From: Thermofilum sp.
Lineage (GTDB): Archaea; Thermoproteota; Thermoprotei; Thermofilales; Thermofilaceae
Length of the DNA: 64,000 nucleotides
Direction of reading: 5' to 3'
Assembly: GCA_038741495.1 (NCBI GenBank)
Contig: JAVYKX010000001.1
Coordinates: forward strand, 614,918 to 678,917
Made by a program: the position numbers and the translations under genes. Numbering within the stretch: position 1 is the stretch's first letter; the number at the start of each line of letters is the position of its first letter. Below the pieces are notes generated by a model. That model saw only the letters and a program-made list of their open reading frames with translations, was not told the origin of the DNA and searched no databases. This document shows positions 45,104-53,997 of the stretch, one piece after another.

Positions 45104-46237
45104 ATGAGCCGCGCTAAAGGGTTCCTCTACGCTCTCGAGTGTGCTCGCTGCGGTTGGGTGGGGGTCTGCGCGTTGGAGGATCTTCCGCGCGCTTCCTGCC
45201 CGAGGTGCGGTGGGCTACCGCTTATCCGCTACCGGGGTGCTCGATTCGAGATCCGGCGCGGCGAGAGGGGGGTTTGGAGGTACTCTTCCCTGCTGCCCCC
45301 GCTCCCGGTGAAGGTCTCGCTGGGTGAGGGCTTAACACCCGTTACCGCGGTCGGCGAGGTGCTCGTGAAGAACGAGCGCTTGAACCCCACGGGCTCCTAC
45401 GCGGATAGGGCTTCTGCCGTCATCGCGTCTCACGCTAAGAGCGTGGGCGCTTCACAGCTCTGCGTGGAGTACGTCCAGGATTTCACAAAGTCGCTTGCAC
45501 ACTACCTGCACTTCTCCGGGCTCAGGGTTCGCGTAGCAGCTGAGGATGTGCTCGTAATAGATGGTGAGGACGCGTTCCTCTTGGCTTCGCGGGAGGTCGA
45601 GGTGAGCGCCGCGTGCCCGGAGACACTCCGCTACCCTAACCCGCTCACTGTGGAGGGGTTGAAGACCATCATCTTCGAGATGTTCGAGCAGGGTGTGAAA
45701 GCGGAGAGGGTGGTGGTTCCAGCGAGCACGGGGGTACTCGCCTTGTCGCTCCTCAAGGGGCTAGCGGACCTCAGGGAGGTGGGGCTCGACGCGAGCTACG
45801 AGGTAGTTGCCGCCGCGCTCAAAGGCTCGAAGCCACCGTACCTCGAGGGTGTCGCTGGTGTCAGGGTGGTCGAGGTACCCGGGGTGGAGCTCTTCGAGAC
45901 GTACAGGAGGCTCGTGGGCAAAGGTTTCAGGGTTAAGCCGATCGTCGCGCTCAGCTACCACGTGGCGGAGAACCTCGGCAGCTCTGCCGCTGTGGCCACC
46001 ATGGGGTACAGGGCTCCTGGGAGGAGGAAGGATAGCGACGTGAGGAGGCTCGTCCTCGAAGCCTTGCGCAGGGGGGAGGCTCTCACAGCTTACGAGATCT
46101 GGAGGGAGAACCCTCTCTTCACTCTCCGAGCCGTGTACAAAGCTGTGAGAGCTATGGAGAGCCGCGGGGAGATCTGCGGGGAGGTTGTGGCGAGGGGGAG
46201 GAGGAAGGTCAAGGTCTACAGGCTGTGCTCGTATTGA
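45104..46237 (+). CDS. Threonine-synthase-like protein lacking the PLP lysine, fused to a winged helix
   Basis: A 377-residue protein. Residues 1-60 are the zinc-ribbon start of archaeal threonine synthases (CARC at 13-16, CPRC at 32-35). Residues 60-300 follow the fold-type-II PLP enzyme pattern, but NPTGSYADR (Ala100) replaces NPTGSFKDR, removing the lysine that binds PLP, and the SGNTS phosphate loop is not preserved. VEGLKTIIFEMFEQG and VVVPASTGVLALSLLKG remain close to ThrC. Residues about 305-377 are a winged helix (VRRLVLEALRRGEALTAYEIW, then RAVYKAVRAMESRGEIC and a basic wing RGRRKVKVYRL). It lies 45 bases upstream of pdxS. I infer a transcription regulator with an enzyme-derived sensor. 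ATG 45104 is used; GTG 45098 is an alternative. Confidence 0.85.
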   Translation: MSRAKGFLYALECARCGWVGVCALEDLPRASCPRCGGLPLIRYRGARFEIRRGERGVWRYSSLLPPLPVKVSLGEGLTPVTAVGEVLVKNERLNPTGSYADRASAVIASHAKSVGASQLCVEYVQDFTKSLAHYLHFSGLRVRVAAEDVLVIDGEDAFLLASREVEVSAACPETLRYPNPLTVEGLKTIIFEMFEQGVKAERVVVPASTGVLALSLLKGLADLREVGLDASYEVVAAALKGSKPPYLEGVAGVRVVEVPGVELFETYRRLVGKGFRVKPIVALSYHVAENLGSSAAVATMGYRAPGRRKDSDVRRLVLEALRRGEALTAYEIWRENPLFTLRAVYKAVRAMESRGEICGEVVARGRRKVKVYRLCSY

Positions 46238-46258
46238 ACGTTCAACAAAGCTAATAGC
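46234..46258 (+). promoter_or_regulatory. pdxST promoter with 12-bp palindrome
   Basis: TTGAACGTTCAA (46234-46245) is a perfect palindrome overlapping the stop codon of the preceding gene. It directly abuts AAGCTAATAGC (46248-46258), the TATA-like box centred about 29 bases before GTG 46282. The site lies where a repressor would compete with TFB and TBP. Confidence 0.65.
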
Positions 46259-46281
46259 AGGTGTCTTGAGCGGTTGTAGAG

Positions 46282-47298
46282 GTGACCCGGTTGAAGCTAG
46301 TAGAGTCGTACGAGTTTCTCGAAAAGCTCAGAGACCTTATATACTCGCTTCTAGAGCTCAGGGACAAGGCTAGGGAAGAGGGTCGCGAGACAGTTCCGCT
46401 GCGCGAAGCTACACCGCTCGTGAAGTACGGCTTCATCTCGATGTTTAAGGGCGGGGTCATAATGGATGTGACGAACGAGGAGCAGGCGGGGGTGGCTGAG
46501 GACGCGGGAGCTGTGGGTGTGATGATCCTGGATAAGCTGCCTTATGACGTTAGGATGGCGGGCGGTGTCGCGAGGACTGCAGACCTCAACGTGATCCTCA
46601 GGGTGATGGAGTCCGTCACCATACCGGTCTCCGCTAAGTGCAGGATAGGGCACGCGGAGGAGGCGAAGCTCCTCGAGGAGGTGGGGGTGGACCTCATAGA
46701 CGAGAGCGAGGTGCTGACCCCCGCGGACGAGAAGAACCACATAGACAAGTGGGCTTTTAAAGCGCCTTTCGTCAACGGGGCGAGGAGCCTCCCGGAGGCG
46801 CTGCGGAGGATCTACGAGGGGGCTTCGATGATAAGGACGAAGGGCGAGCCCGGGACGGGGAACGTAGCTGAGGCTGTGAGGCACATAAAGCTCGTCAACA
46901 GGGATATCGCGGCCCTCAGGGGGTACTTCCTCTCGGGGGACTACGAGGCGATCTGGTACTACTCGAAGGAGAACAAGGTTCCCTACGAGCTCGCGCTCCT
47001 GACCGCGAAGCTCGGGCGGCTCCCGGTGGTGAACTTCGCAGCGGGCGGGATAGCGACTCCCGCCGACGCTGCGCTGATGATGTGGCTCGGCTCCGACGGG
47101 GTTTTCGTGGGCTCAGGGATCTTCAAGAGCCAGGATCCCGGGAGCAGAGCGAGGGCTATCGTGCTCGCGACATCCTTCTACGATGACCCTGAGACCGTGG
47201 TCGAAGCGCAGAGGATGGTTTCGGAGAAGGGCGCCATGATGGGCATAGACCTCAGGACGCTGAAGCCTGAGCAGCTAATGCAGGTGAGGGGTGAGTAG
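46282..47298 (+). CDS. pdxS: PdxS, pyridoxal 5'-phosphate synthase lyase subunit
   Basis: A 338-residue TIM-barrel enzyme that builds PLP from ribose 5-phosphate, glyceraldehyde 3-phosphate and ammonia. The conserved core is present: [31 protein letters not shown], the catalytic lysines in VSAKCRIGH and [11 protein letters not shown], and [15 protein letters not shown]. The length matches archaeal members, which carry an insertion compared with the 290-residue bacterial form. GTG 46282 is leaderless by promoter spacing. It overlaps pdxT. Confidence 0.97.
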   Translation: MTRLKLVESYEFLEKLRDLIYSLLELRDKAREEGRETVPLREATPLVKYGFISMFKGGVIMDVTNEEQAGVAEDAGAVGVMILDKLPYDVRMAGGVARTADLNVILRVMESVTIPVSAKCRIGHAEEAKLLEEVGVDLIDESEVLTPADEKNHIDKWAFKAPFVNGARSLPEALRRIYEGASMIRTKGEPGTGNVAEAVRHIKLVNRDIAALRGYFLSGDYEAIWYYSKENKVPYELALLTAKLGRLPVVNFAAGGIATPADAALMMWLGSDGVFVGSGIFKSQDPGSRARAIVLATSFYDDPETVVEAQRMVSEKGAMMGIDLRTLKPEQLMQVRGE

Positions 47299-47896
47299 CG
47301 TGGTGCGAGTCGGGGTGCTTTCTCTCCAGGGGGACTTCCTCGAGCACCTAGAGATCCTCAAGGAGGCTGGGGCAGAGCCCGTAAAAGTCAAGAGCGCTGC
47401 AGACCTGAGAGGGCTCGACGCGCTAGTAATACCGGGCGGCGAGTCCACAACCATAGGGAGCTTGATAAGGGCTAGGGGGCTTGAAGGCCCTATAAGGGAG
47501 CTGGCGGACAGCGGCGTGCCCATCATGGGGACTTGCGCGGGCGCCATCCTGCTCGCAAAGAAGGTGGCGGACAGGGTTGTGGGCGAGACAGGCCAGCCCA
47601 CCTTGGGGCTGATGGACGTGGCAGTTATCAGGAACGCGTTCGGCAGGCAGAAGGACTCTTTCGTTACTGAGCTCGATTTCGAAGGGGTGGGCAGGGTGAG
47701 AGCTGCTTTCATAAGGGCACCAGCGATAGCAGAAGCTTGGGGCTCCGCGAGGATAGTTTCCTACGTTGAGCACCCGCGGCTGGGAAGGCTTGGAGCCGCT
47801 GCACTTCAAGGCTCGATGATAGCGCTTGCCTTCCACCCGGAGATAACCAGCGAGAAGAAGATCTACGACTTCTTCCTTTCGAAAGTGAAGAAGTAG
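47291..47896 (+). CDS. pdxT: PdxT, glutaminase subunit of PLP synthase
   Basis: A 201-residue class-I glutaminase that supplies ammonia to PdxS. Motifs: [13 protein letters not shown] start, GGESTTIG oxyanion region, nucleophile Cys in [10 protein letters not shown], and the His-Glu pair in FHPEIT. Start codons GTG 47291, 47300 and 47303 are all possible; the last gives the common [12 protein letters not shown]. It is the second and last gene of the operon. Confidence 0.96.
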   Translation: MSSVVRVGVLSLQGDFLEHLEILKEAGAEPVKVKSAADLRGLDALVIPGGESTTIGSLIRARGLEGPIRELADSGVPIMGTCAGAILLAKKVADRVVGETGQPTLGLMDVAVIRNAFGRQKDSFVTELDFEGVGRVRAAFIRAPAIAEAWGSARIVSYVEHPRLGRLGAAALQGSMIALAFHPEITSEKKIYDFFLSKVKK

Positions 47897-48270
47897 TTTT
47901 TCTTCCCGGTTCAGTCTTAGAGGGGCTAGGCCCGCCAGCCTTTTTCCAACTGAGGAAGAGTTACAGGCTTTCCAGGAGCAGGGCTCGCTCCGGGCCCGGG
48001 TACGGTTTACCTTTCTAGGGAACAGCTGTAGGCAGAGCCCTGCGAGGCTGAGGGGTTTGCAGGGCTGGGAGCCCGGGGGCGTGCCTTCGACCAGGAGGAT
48101 ACTGTTGTGGGAACACTTTACGGAGCGCAGGCAGGTGGTGCAGCAGATGAGCCGGCGGGGAGGCTGTTTCAAGCGGTGCTTTCGTCTCTGCAGGTGCGCA
48201 CCGGTAGTTCTTCAGGGCTTCTCTGACCGGTGGCTACTCTCCTGGTGAGCGACATCCTAGTGGCGGCGGG
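47897..48270. other. Gene-free stretch after pdxT
   Basis: TTTTTCTTCCC directly after the pdxT stop (47897-47906) is a likely T-rich terminator. The rest (to 48270) contains no gene or RNA that I can support. Confidence 0.45.
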
Positions 48271-48678
48271 CTACGTTAGCCAGAGCCTTTTCACCCAGCT
48301 CACTCTATCCAGCTCTCGATCCTCTGAGACGATCCAGCTGATACCGTTCACTTTCATAACGCCCAGGTGCAGGGCGTCTGAAGGCCGGATCTCGTACACT
48401 CGAATGATCTCCTCCGCTTCCCCGTACTCCTCTGCTCCGATCTGCAGCAGCTGGGTGAAAGGTTCAACAAAGCTCTTGATGAAGTCTAGCGTCACGGAAT
48501 AAGGTACGCCGTACTTCTTCTTAGAGACGAATAGCAGCTCGTCCAAGACGAGAGCATCCGTATACAAGCGGTGCTCGGATACCAAGCGGAAGTAGAAATC
48601 CTCGTACTTAGCCCTGAGCGCCTCTTCAGCCATCGTGTTCAGGTAGATGAGGAGGTTCGCGTCGAGAAAAACCCTCAC
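48271..48678 (-). CDS. PIN-domain toxin, VapC-like
   Basis: A 135-residue PIN nuclease: MRVFLDANLLIYL (Asp), LVLDELLFVSKKKYG (Glu), IRPSDALHLGVM (Asp) and IVSEDRELDRV (Asp). Second gene of an operon; it overlaps the AbrB gene by four bases. Confidence 0.9.
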   Translation of the reverse strand: MRVFLDANLLIYLNTMAEEALRAKYEDFYFRLVSEHRLYTDALVLDELLFVSKKKYGVPYSVTLDFIKSFVEPFTQLLQIGAEEYGEAEEIIRVYEIRPSDALHLGVMKVNGISWIVSEDRELDRVSWVKRLWLT

Positions 48679-48941
48679 TCGAACTCCTCCTCCAGGTAGA
48701 CTTCAGCGAGCTCGCCCGGCCTGGGTTCAACCCTCCCCCTCAAGCTCCGGAGCTTCTCGACATGCTCCCTGAAAGCTCTCCTAAGCTGTTCCTCGTCCAC
48801 CTGCCTCCTAGCAGGCTTAAGCAGCAGAATACCATCACCAACCTGAGCTAGCAGCACGTCCCCCTCCTCTACGCCGAGAGCCTCCCGCAGAGCTTTCGGT
48901 AAAATCACGTAACCCTTCCTGCCGACCCGGAGCCTCAACAC
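48675..48941 (-). CDS. AbrB-type antitoxin, VapB-like
   Basis: An 88-residue protein starting LRLRVGRKGYVILPKALREALGVEEGDVL, the AbrB hairpin, with a helical toxin-binding tail (EEQLRRAFREHVEKLRSL). I place the start at GTG 48941: the open frame extends to 48995, but the promoter box (minus strand GATTTATAGC, 48979-48988) would then lie inside the gene. The revised start leaves a leader of about 16 bases. Confidence 0.82.
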   Translation of the reverse strand: MLRLRVGRKGYVILPKALREALGVEEGDVLLAQVGDGILLLKPARRQVDEEQLRRAFREHVEKLRSLRGRVEPRPGELAEVYLEEEFE

Positions 48942-48957
48942 CAAACCAAGCCCACCT

Positions 48958-48996
48958 GATGTCAAACCAGGTTTGACAGCTATAAATCTTGACATC
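48958..48996 (-). promoter_or_regulatory. Promoter/operator of the AbrB-PIN operon
   Basis: TGTCAAACC-A-GGTTTGACA (48960-48978) is a perfect inverted repeat with 9-bp arms. Its outer part GATGTCAA (48958-48965) is matched again by TTGACATC at 48989-48996 on the other side of the TATA box (48979-48988). The box is therefore enclosed by operator half sites. Confidence 0.75.
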
Positions 48997-49044
48997 GAGT
49001 AGAGCGGGGAGGGGCTTCAGCTCCGATACCGTGGCTGAGCGCCG

Positions 49045-49848
49045 TCAGCCTGTGAGCATCGTGTCGAGAAGCAGCATGAGGTAGAAGCCGAGGAGGAAGC
49101 CTAGAGTCACCTTGAGCTCGGATGCGTCCTCCCGGTAGATTTCGGGGATTAGCTCTTTCAGCGTCACGTAGAGCATTGCACCTCCCGCAAGCCCCATTGC
49201 CAAGGGTAGCAGGTGGGGAGTGTAATGCAGCAGCGCTGCGGCCAGCACAGCTGCTACCGTCTCGCTGAGCCCGCTTAAGGCTCCCACAGCGACTCCGGCA
49301 GCCTTGCCTCTGAGCTTGGAGACTGGTAAGGCTATCGCAAAGCCTTCGGGGATGTCCTGAGTCCCTATAGCCACCGCGGTGACGACGCCGAGAGGAATCG
49401 AGTAGAAAGTTGCCACTCCTACGACGAGGCCTTCCGGAATGTTGTGAATCAGGATGGCGAGCGCCAGCAGAGCTGTCTTCCGGAGCAGCTTAGCTGCTTC
49501 GGGAGGCCCCTCGTAACCCTTGAAGAGGTGCTCGTGTGGTGTGAACCTGTCGACCAAGTGGATGAGGAGGACCCCGAGAGCGATCCCCAGCGAGATTGCG
49601 GGGAAGCCGAACTGCTCGATCCCCGGGAGGATCAGGCTGGTGAAGCTCGAGACTAGCATTACGCCAGCGGCGAACGCTAGCTCGAGCTCGAGCTTAAGAG
49701 AGCTTCTCCTGGTGAAGAGCACGCCGAGAGAGCCGAGCGTTGTGGTGGCCGCGACGAGTAAGCCGTTGATGAAGCTGGCAGCCAGGGGGTCGCCCCCGCT
49801 AACCTCCTCGATAATCTTTAACACTTTTACAGCGTAGTCGCTGCTCAA
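49045..49848 (-). CDS. ZIP-family metal transporter
   Basis: A 267-residue, eight-helix divalent-cation transporter. Metal-site signatures are IHNIPEGLVVGVA (TM4) and TQDIPEGFAIALP (TM5), with a histidine-containing loop (DRFTPHEHLFKG). ZIP proteins bring zinc, iron or manganese into the cytoplasm. Starts TTG 49848 or GTG 49824 are possible. It is monocistronic, next to superoxide reductase. Confidence 0.9.
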   Translation of the reverse strand: MSSDYAVKVLKIIEEVSGGDPLAASFINGLLVAATTTLGSLGVLFTRRSSLKLELELAFAAGVMLVSSFTSLILPGIEQFGFPAISLGIALGVLLIHLVDRFTPHEHLFKGYEGPPEAAKLLRKTALLALAILIHNIPEGLVVGVATFYSIPLGVVTAVAIGTQDIPEGFAIALPVSKLRGKAAGVAVGALSGLSETVAAVLAAALLHYTPHLLPLAMGLAGGAMLYVTLKELIPEIYREDASELKVTLGFLLGFYLMLLLDTMLTG

Positions 49849-49913
49849 GCAGCAGCACCTCGAGCTCTCCAGCTAAGTGTTGAAGGCGGGAAAAATAATA
49901 ATGGTTTAGTCGC

Positions 49914-50288
49914 CTAGAGCCGGGCTTCTCCCTTCCACAAGCCGTGAATGTTGCAGTACGAGAACGCGATGAGCTTACCGGGCTTGTCCGCTTTGAAAGT
50001 GAACAGCGCTACAGGCTCGGTGTACACGCCGCTCGTGTTCGGACCCTTAACGGACTCTCCGTGAGCTTCGAAGTCTGCCCGGCCGATCTTGAAGGGGTAC
50101 GGCTCCCCTTCAGGCCAGAAGATCAGCTCGATGTACCGTATGTGGTGCTCGGTCGTGTTGGGGTGCGGGATTTCCTTGCCCACCGTGACCCTTACAGTGA
50201 CCAAGTTGTCCTTCCGCTCGATAACCTCGATAACTGGAACGTGCTTCTCCTTCTTCCAGTCCTCCGTCCTGAAAAGCTCTGCTGCCAT
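49914..50288 (-). CDS. Superoxide reductase (neelaredoxin type)
   Basis: A 124-residue one-iron superoxide reductase. The Fe(His)4Cys site is seen: EKHVPVI (His16 with the Glu-Lys pair), HPNTTEHHI (His42, His48), and SYCNIHGLW (Cys112, His115). No desulforedoxin domain, so neelaredoxin class. It reduces superoxide to peroxide in anaerobes. ATG 50288 is 27 bases after a GTTTTTTAGAT box. A missing rubredoxin partner is expected elsewhere in the genome. Confidence 0.96.
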   Translation of the reverse strand: MAAELFRTEDWKKEKHVPVIEVIERKDNLVTVRVTVGKEIPHPNTTEHHIRYIELIFWPEGEPYPFKIGRADFEAHGESVKGPNTSGVYTEPVALFTFKADKPGKLIAFSYCNIHGLWKGEARL

Positions 50289-50342
50289 CGTGAACTACCC
50301 GCGCGGAGATCTAAAAAACTTACCGTTGGAAAAACCAACCGT

Positions 50343-51287
50343 CTACCTGACTTCCTGACGACGGAGGAAGACTACATATGAGAGGGCGATGAACACGGCA
50401 GTGTAGGCTGCAAGGATAGTAAGGTCTAGCCACCCTCTCGAGAGAGCGTCCGCTATGCTCACGTAAGCGAACGACCCGGCCAAGGTTCGCTGGCGGGCAA
50501 AAATTGCATTAGCCACGGAGGAAAACCTAGCGTTTGGTGAGAAGAATTGCACACTGCTCGTTATCTGGTTAAGCTGAGTCCTGTACTGGGCTACAGGGCT
50601 AGGCTCCTGGCCTGGTACGCCTGGCGTAGTAGCGTTAGGCCTGCCGGTGAAAGCTGGAGGCGGGCCCAGGACTTGAAAGGCGATGAGCGAAGCCACTATC
50701 GGGAGGATGAAGGTAAAGAAGATCCAGACGACGAGGCTGATGACGAGTGCTTGGCCCGACCTGCTCGAGAGTACGCTCACGAACAGTGCCATAGCGTAGT
50801 ACACGAGAGCTAGGAGCGTGGCCGGCAGCAGGAGAAGCAGCAGCCTTACGAGGTCTTCACCGGTCAGGTTAATGCCCTGCACGATAACTGCGAGAGGCAG
50901 GGATACTGCAGTGGAGACGCCGAGAGCTAGAGTGATGAGGCAGACTGCCGCGATAACTTTCCCGTTGATGAAGTCGTCCCGGAAGATGGGCCGCGAGAGT
51001 ACCAGCCTGATTGTGCCCTTCTCTCTTTCTGCCGCGATCGCGCTGAACCCGAGCGCTATGCCTAGGATCGGCGCAACGTACTGGAAGGTCGTGACGGCTT
51101 GGTTCCCAAGCTCGAACGCGGCTCTAGTGAACGTAGCCATGCCTGCGAAGCCTCTTACAGCGAAACCGGCGTAGGACGCTGCCGCTAAGTAGAAGAGAAT
51201 GAAGATGGCGACGATGCCCCAGTACCTGGCGCTCTTCAAGTTCTCGAGAATCTCTTTCCTCGCAACTACGAGCGCTTTCTCGATCAC
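50343..51287 (-). CDS. ABC-2 type permease
   Basis: A 314-residue membrane subunit with six helices. It opens ALVVARKEILENLKSARYWG, characteristic of ABC-2 permeases, followed by AIAAEREKGTIRLVLSRPIFRDDFINGK. The large loop between helices 5 and 6 carries a Pro/Thr-rich segment. It is the third gene of the operon with an ATPase and a NEW3-domain protein, overlapping the ATPase by four bases. Confidence 0.9.
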   Translation of the reverse strand: MIEKALVVARKEILENLKSARYWGIVAIFILFYLAAASYAGFAVRGFAGMATFTRAAFELGNQAVTTFQYVAPILGIALGFSAIAAEREKGTIRLVLSRPIFRDDFINGKVIAAVCLITLALGVSTAVSLPLAVIVQGINLTGEDLVRLLLLLLPATLLALVYYAMALFVSVLSSRSGQALVISLVVWIFFTFILPIVASLIAFQVLGPPPAFTGRPNATTPGVPGQEPSPVAQYRTQLNQITSSVQFFSPNARFSSVANAIFARQRTLAGSFAYVSIADALSRGWLDLTILAAYTAVFIALSYVVFLRRQEVR

Positions 51288-52228
51288 TCCTCACCACCTC
51301 CGTAGTAGAAACGGTAAAGCTCATCCCAAGTGGGGGTTAGCGGTGCGAGGTACCTCACCCGGTACTTTCCGGTAACCGCCGTCAGCTCCTCCGAGATATC
51401 ACGGCTCGCGCGCACTCTGATTTTATCATTCTCGAGAGCAACGTAGCTTACGCCAGCTATGCTTCGCAGCTCGCTGAGCAGCTCCTCCACCCCCTCCGCG
51501 ACAGCAAGCTCGTAAGTGTAGCCTCTAGCCTCCCTGTACTTGATCGAGAGCTCCCCTAAACTGCCCTGTGCCACTACTCTCCCTCTCCAGATCAGCGCTG
51601 CATGCGTGCAGACGTGCCCTAGCTCGTGGAGGAGGTGCGTGGAAACTAGTATTGTCCTACCCTCCCTTACCAGCTGCTCCATAAGTTTCTTAAACTCTGC
51701 CGAGCCCTGGGGGTCGAGGCCCAGCGTCGGCTCATCGAGAAGCAGCAGCTCGGGATCCTTGAGGAGAGCCTGAGCTAGCGCCAGCCTCTGGGTCATTCCT
51801 CTGGAGAAGCTCTTCACCTTAGCGTCAGCCCACTCCCTAAGCCCGACAAGCTCGAGCACTTCGTTAATTCTCTCCTTCAGCTTGGAGGGAGGTATCCCGT
51901 CGAGTCTACCGAGGTACTCGAGGTTCTCGCGGGCTGACATATACTCGTAGAAGCCGTAGTTCTCGGGCAGCAGGCCCACGCGCTTCCTGATCTCTAACGA
52001 CTCCCTCACGGAGTCGAAGCCTAGCACTCTGGCAGATCCGCTCGTGGGGAGCTGCAAGCCGACAAGAATGGATATCAGCGTGGTCTTCCCGCTCCCGTTG
52101 GGGCCGAATAGGCCGTGCAGTACTCCCTTAGGCACGCGGAAGCTCACCCCGTCGAGGGCACGCACCTCGCCGCTCCTATCTCTGTACACCTTCACGAGGT
52201 TCTCCACCTCGATTGCCAGCTCAACCAT
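51284..52228 (-). CDS. ABC transporter ATP-binding protein
   Basis: A 314-residue ATPase: Walker A GLFGPNGSGKTT, signature FSRGMTQRLALAQAL, Walker B LLLLDEPTLGLD, H-loop STHLLHELG. The C-terminal 80 residues form the extra domain of ABC-2 ATPases. ATG 52228 is preferred because GGAGGTGA lies five bases upstream, an unusually strong ribosome-binding site for this window; the GTG at 52237 overlaps the previous stop. Pairs with the downstream permease. Confidence 0.92.
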   Translation of the reverse strand: MVELAIEVENLVKVYRDRSGEVRALDGVSFRVPKGVLHGLFGPNGSGKTTLISILVGLQLPTSGSARVLGFDSVRESLEIRKRVGLLPENYGFYEYMSARENLEYLGRLDGIPPSKLKERINEVLELVGLREWADAKVKSFSRGMTQRLALAQALLKDPELLLLDEPTLGLDPQGSAEFKKLMEQLVREGRTILVSTHLLHELGHVCTHAALIWRGRVVAQGSLGELSIKYREARGYTYELAVAEGVEELLSELRSIAGVSYVALENDKIRVRASRDISEELTAVTGKYRVRYLAPLTPTWDELYRFYYGGGEE

Positions 52229-52233
52229 CCCGC

Positions 52234-53997
52234 TCACCTCCTGCCGAACTTCCTGAAGGCGAGCACGACTCCCGCGAGCAGGAGGGCAGCTGCCAGCACC
52301 GCGTAGTAGGCAGGAGTGGAGGGTGGCTTCACGAAGACGTGGAGGTCACGGCTCTGCGCGTCAACATGGTCCGCGGATAGAACCAACGATATGTAGTAGT
52401 CTCCAGCATCGACCGTAGGGTCTGCAGTGACAGAGACCGTGAACGTGGTCGTGTTGCCAGGTTTGAGGAGGAGTACATTCTGCGGGCTCACCGATGCTGT
52501 GAACCCGCTGGGCGCGCTCGCCACCGAAAGCTTCACATTCGTGAGGGAGCTGTACCCATCGTTCCTCACTGTAACCTGGAAGGTGCTTGTGGAGCCTGGG
52601 AGCATTTCCACGTAGAAGTTCTGCGTGACATACGAGAGCTTGTAGCTGCCCAAAATACCTAGGCTTAAGCCCAGAGAGTCGCCCGTGCTGCCGGCTGTTA
52701 CCGATACCTGGAAGCTGACGGCGCCCGGCTCGGCGAGCGGAGGAACAGACACAGCGAGGTAGAGGTTCAAGCTTCCTCCGGCAGGCAGGTAGACCTGGCT
52801 GACAACGTTGCCCTGCGCGTCCTTAAGCGCCCACGTGTAGCCTTGCGGTAGGCCTGAGACAGCCACGCTGGCTACGCAGTCTGAGTCGCCGAGGTTTGAG
52901 AGAGACAGCTGGTACTGCGCGGTCTTCCCCGCGTACGTGTTGACGAAGGGGGTGGGCGTCGTCAGACGCAGGGCTGGAGTACTGCTCGCGACAGTAACGT
53001 TGATCGTTAGTTTTTCAATGAAGTATGGGTCTACCCCGCGGAGCGTGAGCGTGATAGGATACGTTCCAGGGCTCGCTTCTCTAGGCACGCTGAGCATGAG
53101 AGTGGCCTGAGTGAAGGCTCCGCTGTCGAGACGCAGCTGGGCGATAATCGTACCTGTAGCATCCTTCACTACAGCACCCCATCCCGGGGGCGTGGAAATC
53201 TCCAAGGCTGCGCGCACAGGGTCCGAGAGCGGGTTTGAGATTTTCAGCGGGATCTGGAGGACGCTGCCTGGAGCAGCTTTAAGCGCTTCAAGCTGAGAGC
53301 TGAGAAGCCCCAGCGGCTGCTGCACTACGCTGACTAGTAGGTTCCGCACCTGCGTGGTGGAGCCGGAGAACATGGCGAAGATGCTGCACACGGCAGGCTG
53401 CATGTACGGCGCCTTAACCTTGAGAGTTAGGCTCACTGTTTCTCCCGGCCCTAGGGACAGAGAGTTTACAGGCGCGCTGCCCGAGTAAAGCTTCACATCG
53501 AGGCTGCAGTTCCCCGATAACTCGATAGTCAAGTTCTCGGTCGCCGGGCCCTTATTCGATACCGTGACAGGCACTGTGGCTGTACCCAGGGCGGAAAGCT
53601 GCAGTGCGGTGATCGGCAAGGAAACTGAGAGAGCGTAGTCCAGCACGATAGTCCCCAGGTTGGCCGTGTAGTAGGTTGTCTTGCTTACTGTGAAGGCGAT
53701 AGACTTCTCTACGTAACCCTGCTTCGATAGCTTCAGGGTGTAGGTTCCCGGCATCAGCGGGACTGTGAAAAAGCCGTCAGCGCTGGTGGAAGTGCTTGCC
53801 ACCACCACGTTGTTTGAGTCGTAGACAATAACCTCAACTCCCGCGACCGGTTTCCCATCTCTGCTGACGACGTAACCCATCACTCCTACGCTGCCCTGAG
53901 CTTCGGCGGAGGTGCTCGGCTGGGATAGGCTCGTTAGCGCTGAAGCCAAGACCACTAGAAGCGCTACAATCACCGGGAGAGCTCTTGCCTTACTCAT
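52234..53997 (-). CDS. Exported NEW3-domain protein of an ABC operon
   Basis: A 587-residue protein. The signal peptide (SKARALPVIVALLVVLASALTSL) is followed by a carboxypeptidase-regulatory-like domain (GVMGYVVSRDGKPVAGVEV, residues about 35-120), then several Ig-like repeats with NEW3/COG1470 character (VTVSNKGPATENLTIELSG, VTVRNDGYSSLTNVKLSV), and a C-terminal transmembrane helix ending FRKFGRR. It would stand on the outer face of the membrane. Start ATG 53997 fits a CAATTATG box 30 bases upstream. Such proteins often sit beside ABC-2 exporters and may present or assemble the exported substrate. Confidence 0.88.
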   Translation of the reverse strand: MSKARALPVIVALLVVLASALTSLSQPSTSAEAQGSVGVMGYVVSRDGKPVAGVEVIVYDSNNVVVASTSTSADGFFTVPLMPGTYTLKLSKQGYVEKSIAFTVSKTTYYTANLGTIVLDYALSVSLPITALQLSALGTATVPVTVSNKGPATENLTIELSGNCSLDVKLYSGSAPVNSLSLGPGETVSLTLKVKAPYMQPAVCSIFAMFSGSTTQVRNLLVSVVQQPLGLLSSQLEALKAAPGSVLQIPLKISNPLSDPVRAALEISTPPGWGAVVKDATGTIIAQLRLDSGAFTQATLMLSVPREASPGTYPITLTLRGVDPYFIEKLTINVTVASSTPALRLTTPTPFVNTYAGKTAQYQLSLSNLGDSDCVASVAVSGLPQGYTWALKDAQGNVVSQVYLPAGGSLNLYLAVSVPPLAEPGAVSFQVSVTAGSTGDSLGLSLGILGSYKLSYVTQNFYVEMLPGSTSTFQVTVRNDGYSSLTNVKLSVASAPSGFTASVSPQNVLLLKPGNTTTFTVSVTADPTVDAGDYYISLVLSADHVDAQSRDLHVFVKPPSTPAYYAVLAAALLLAGVVLAFRKFGRR

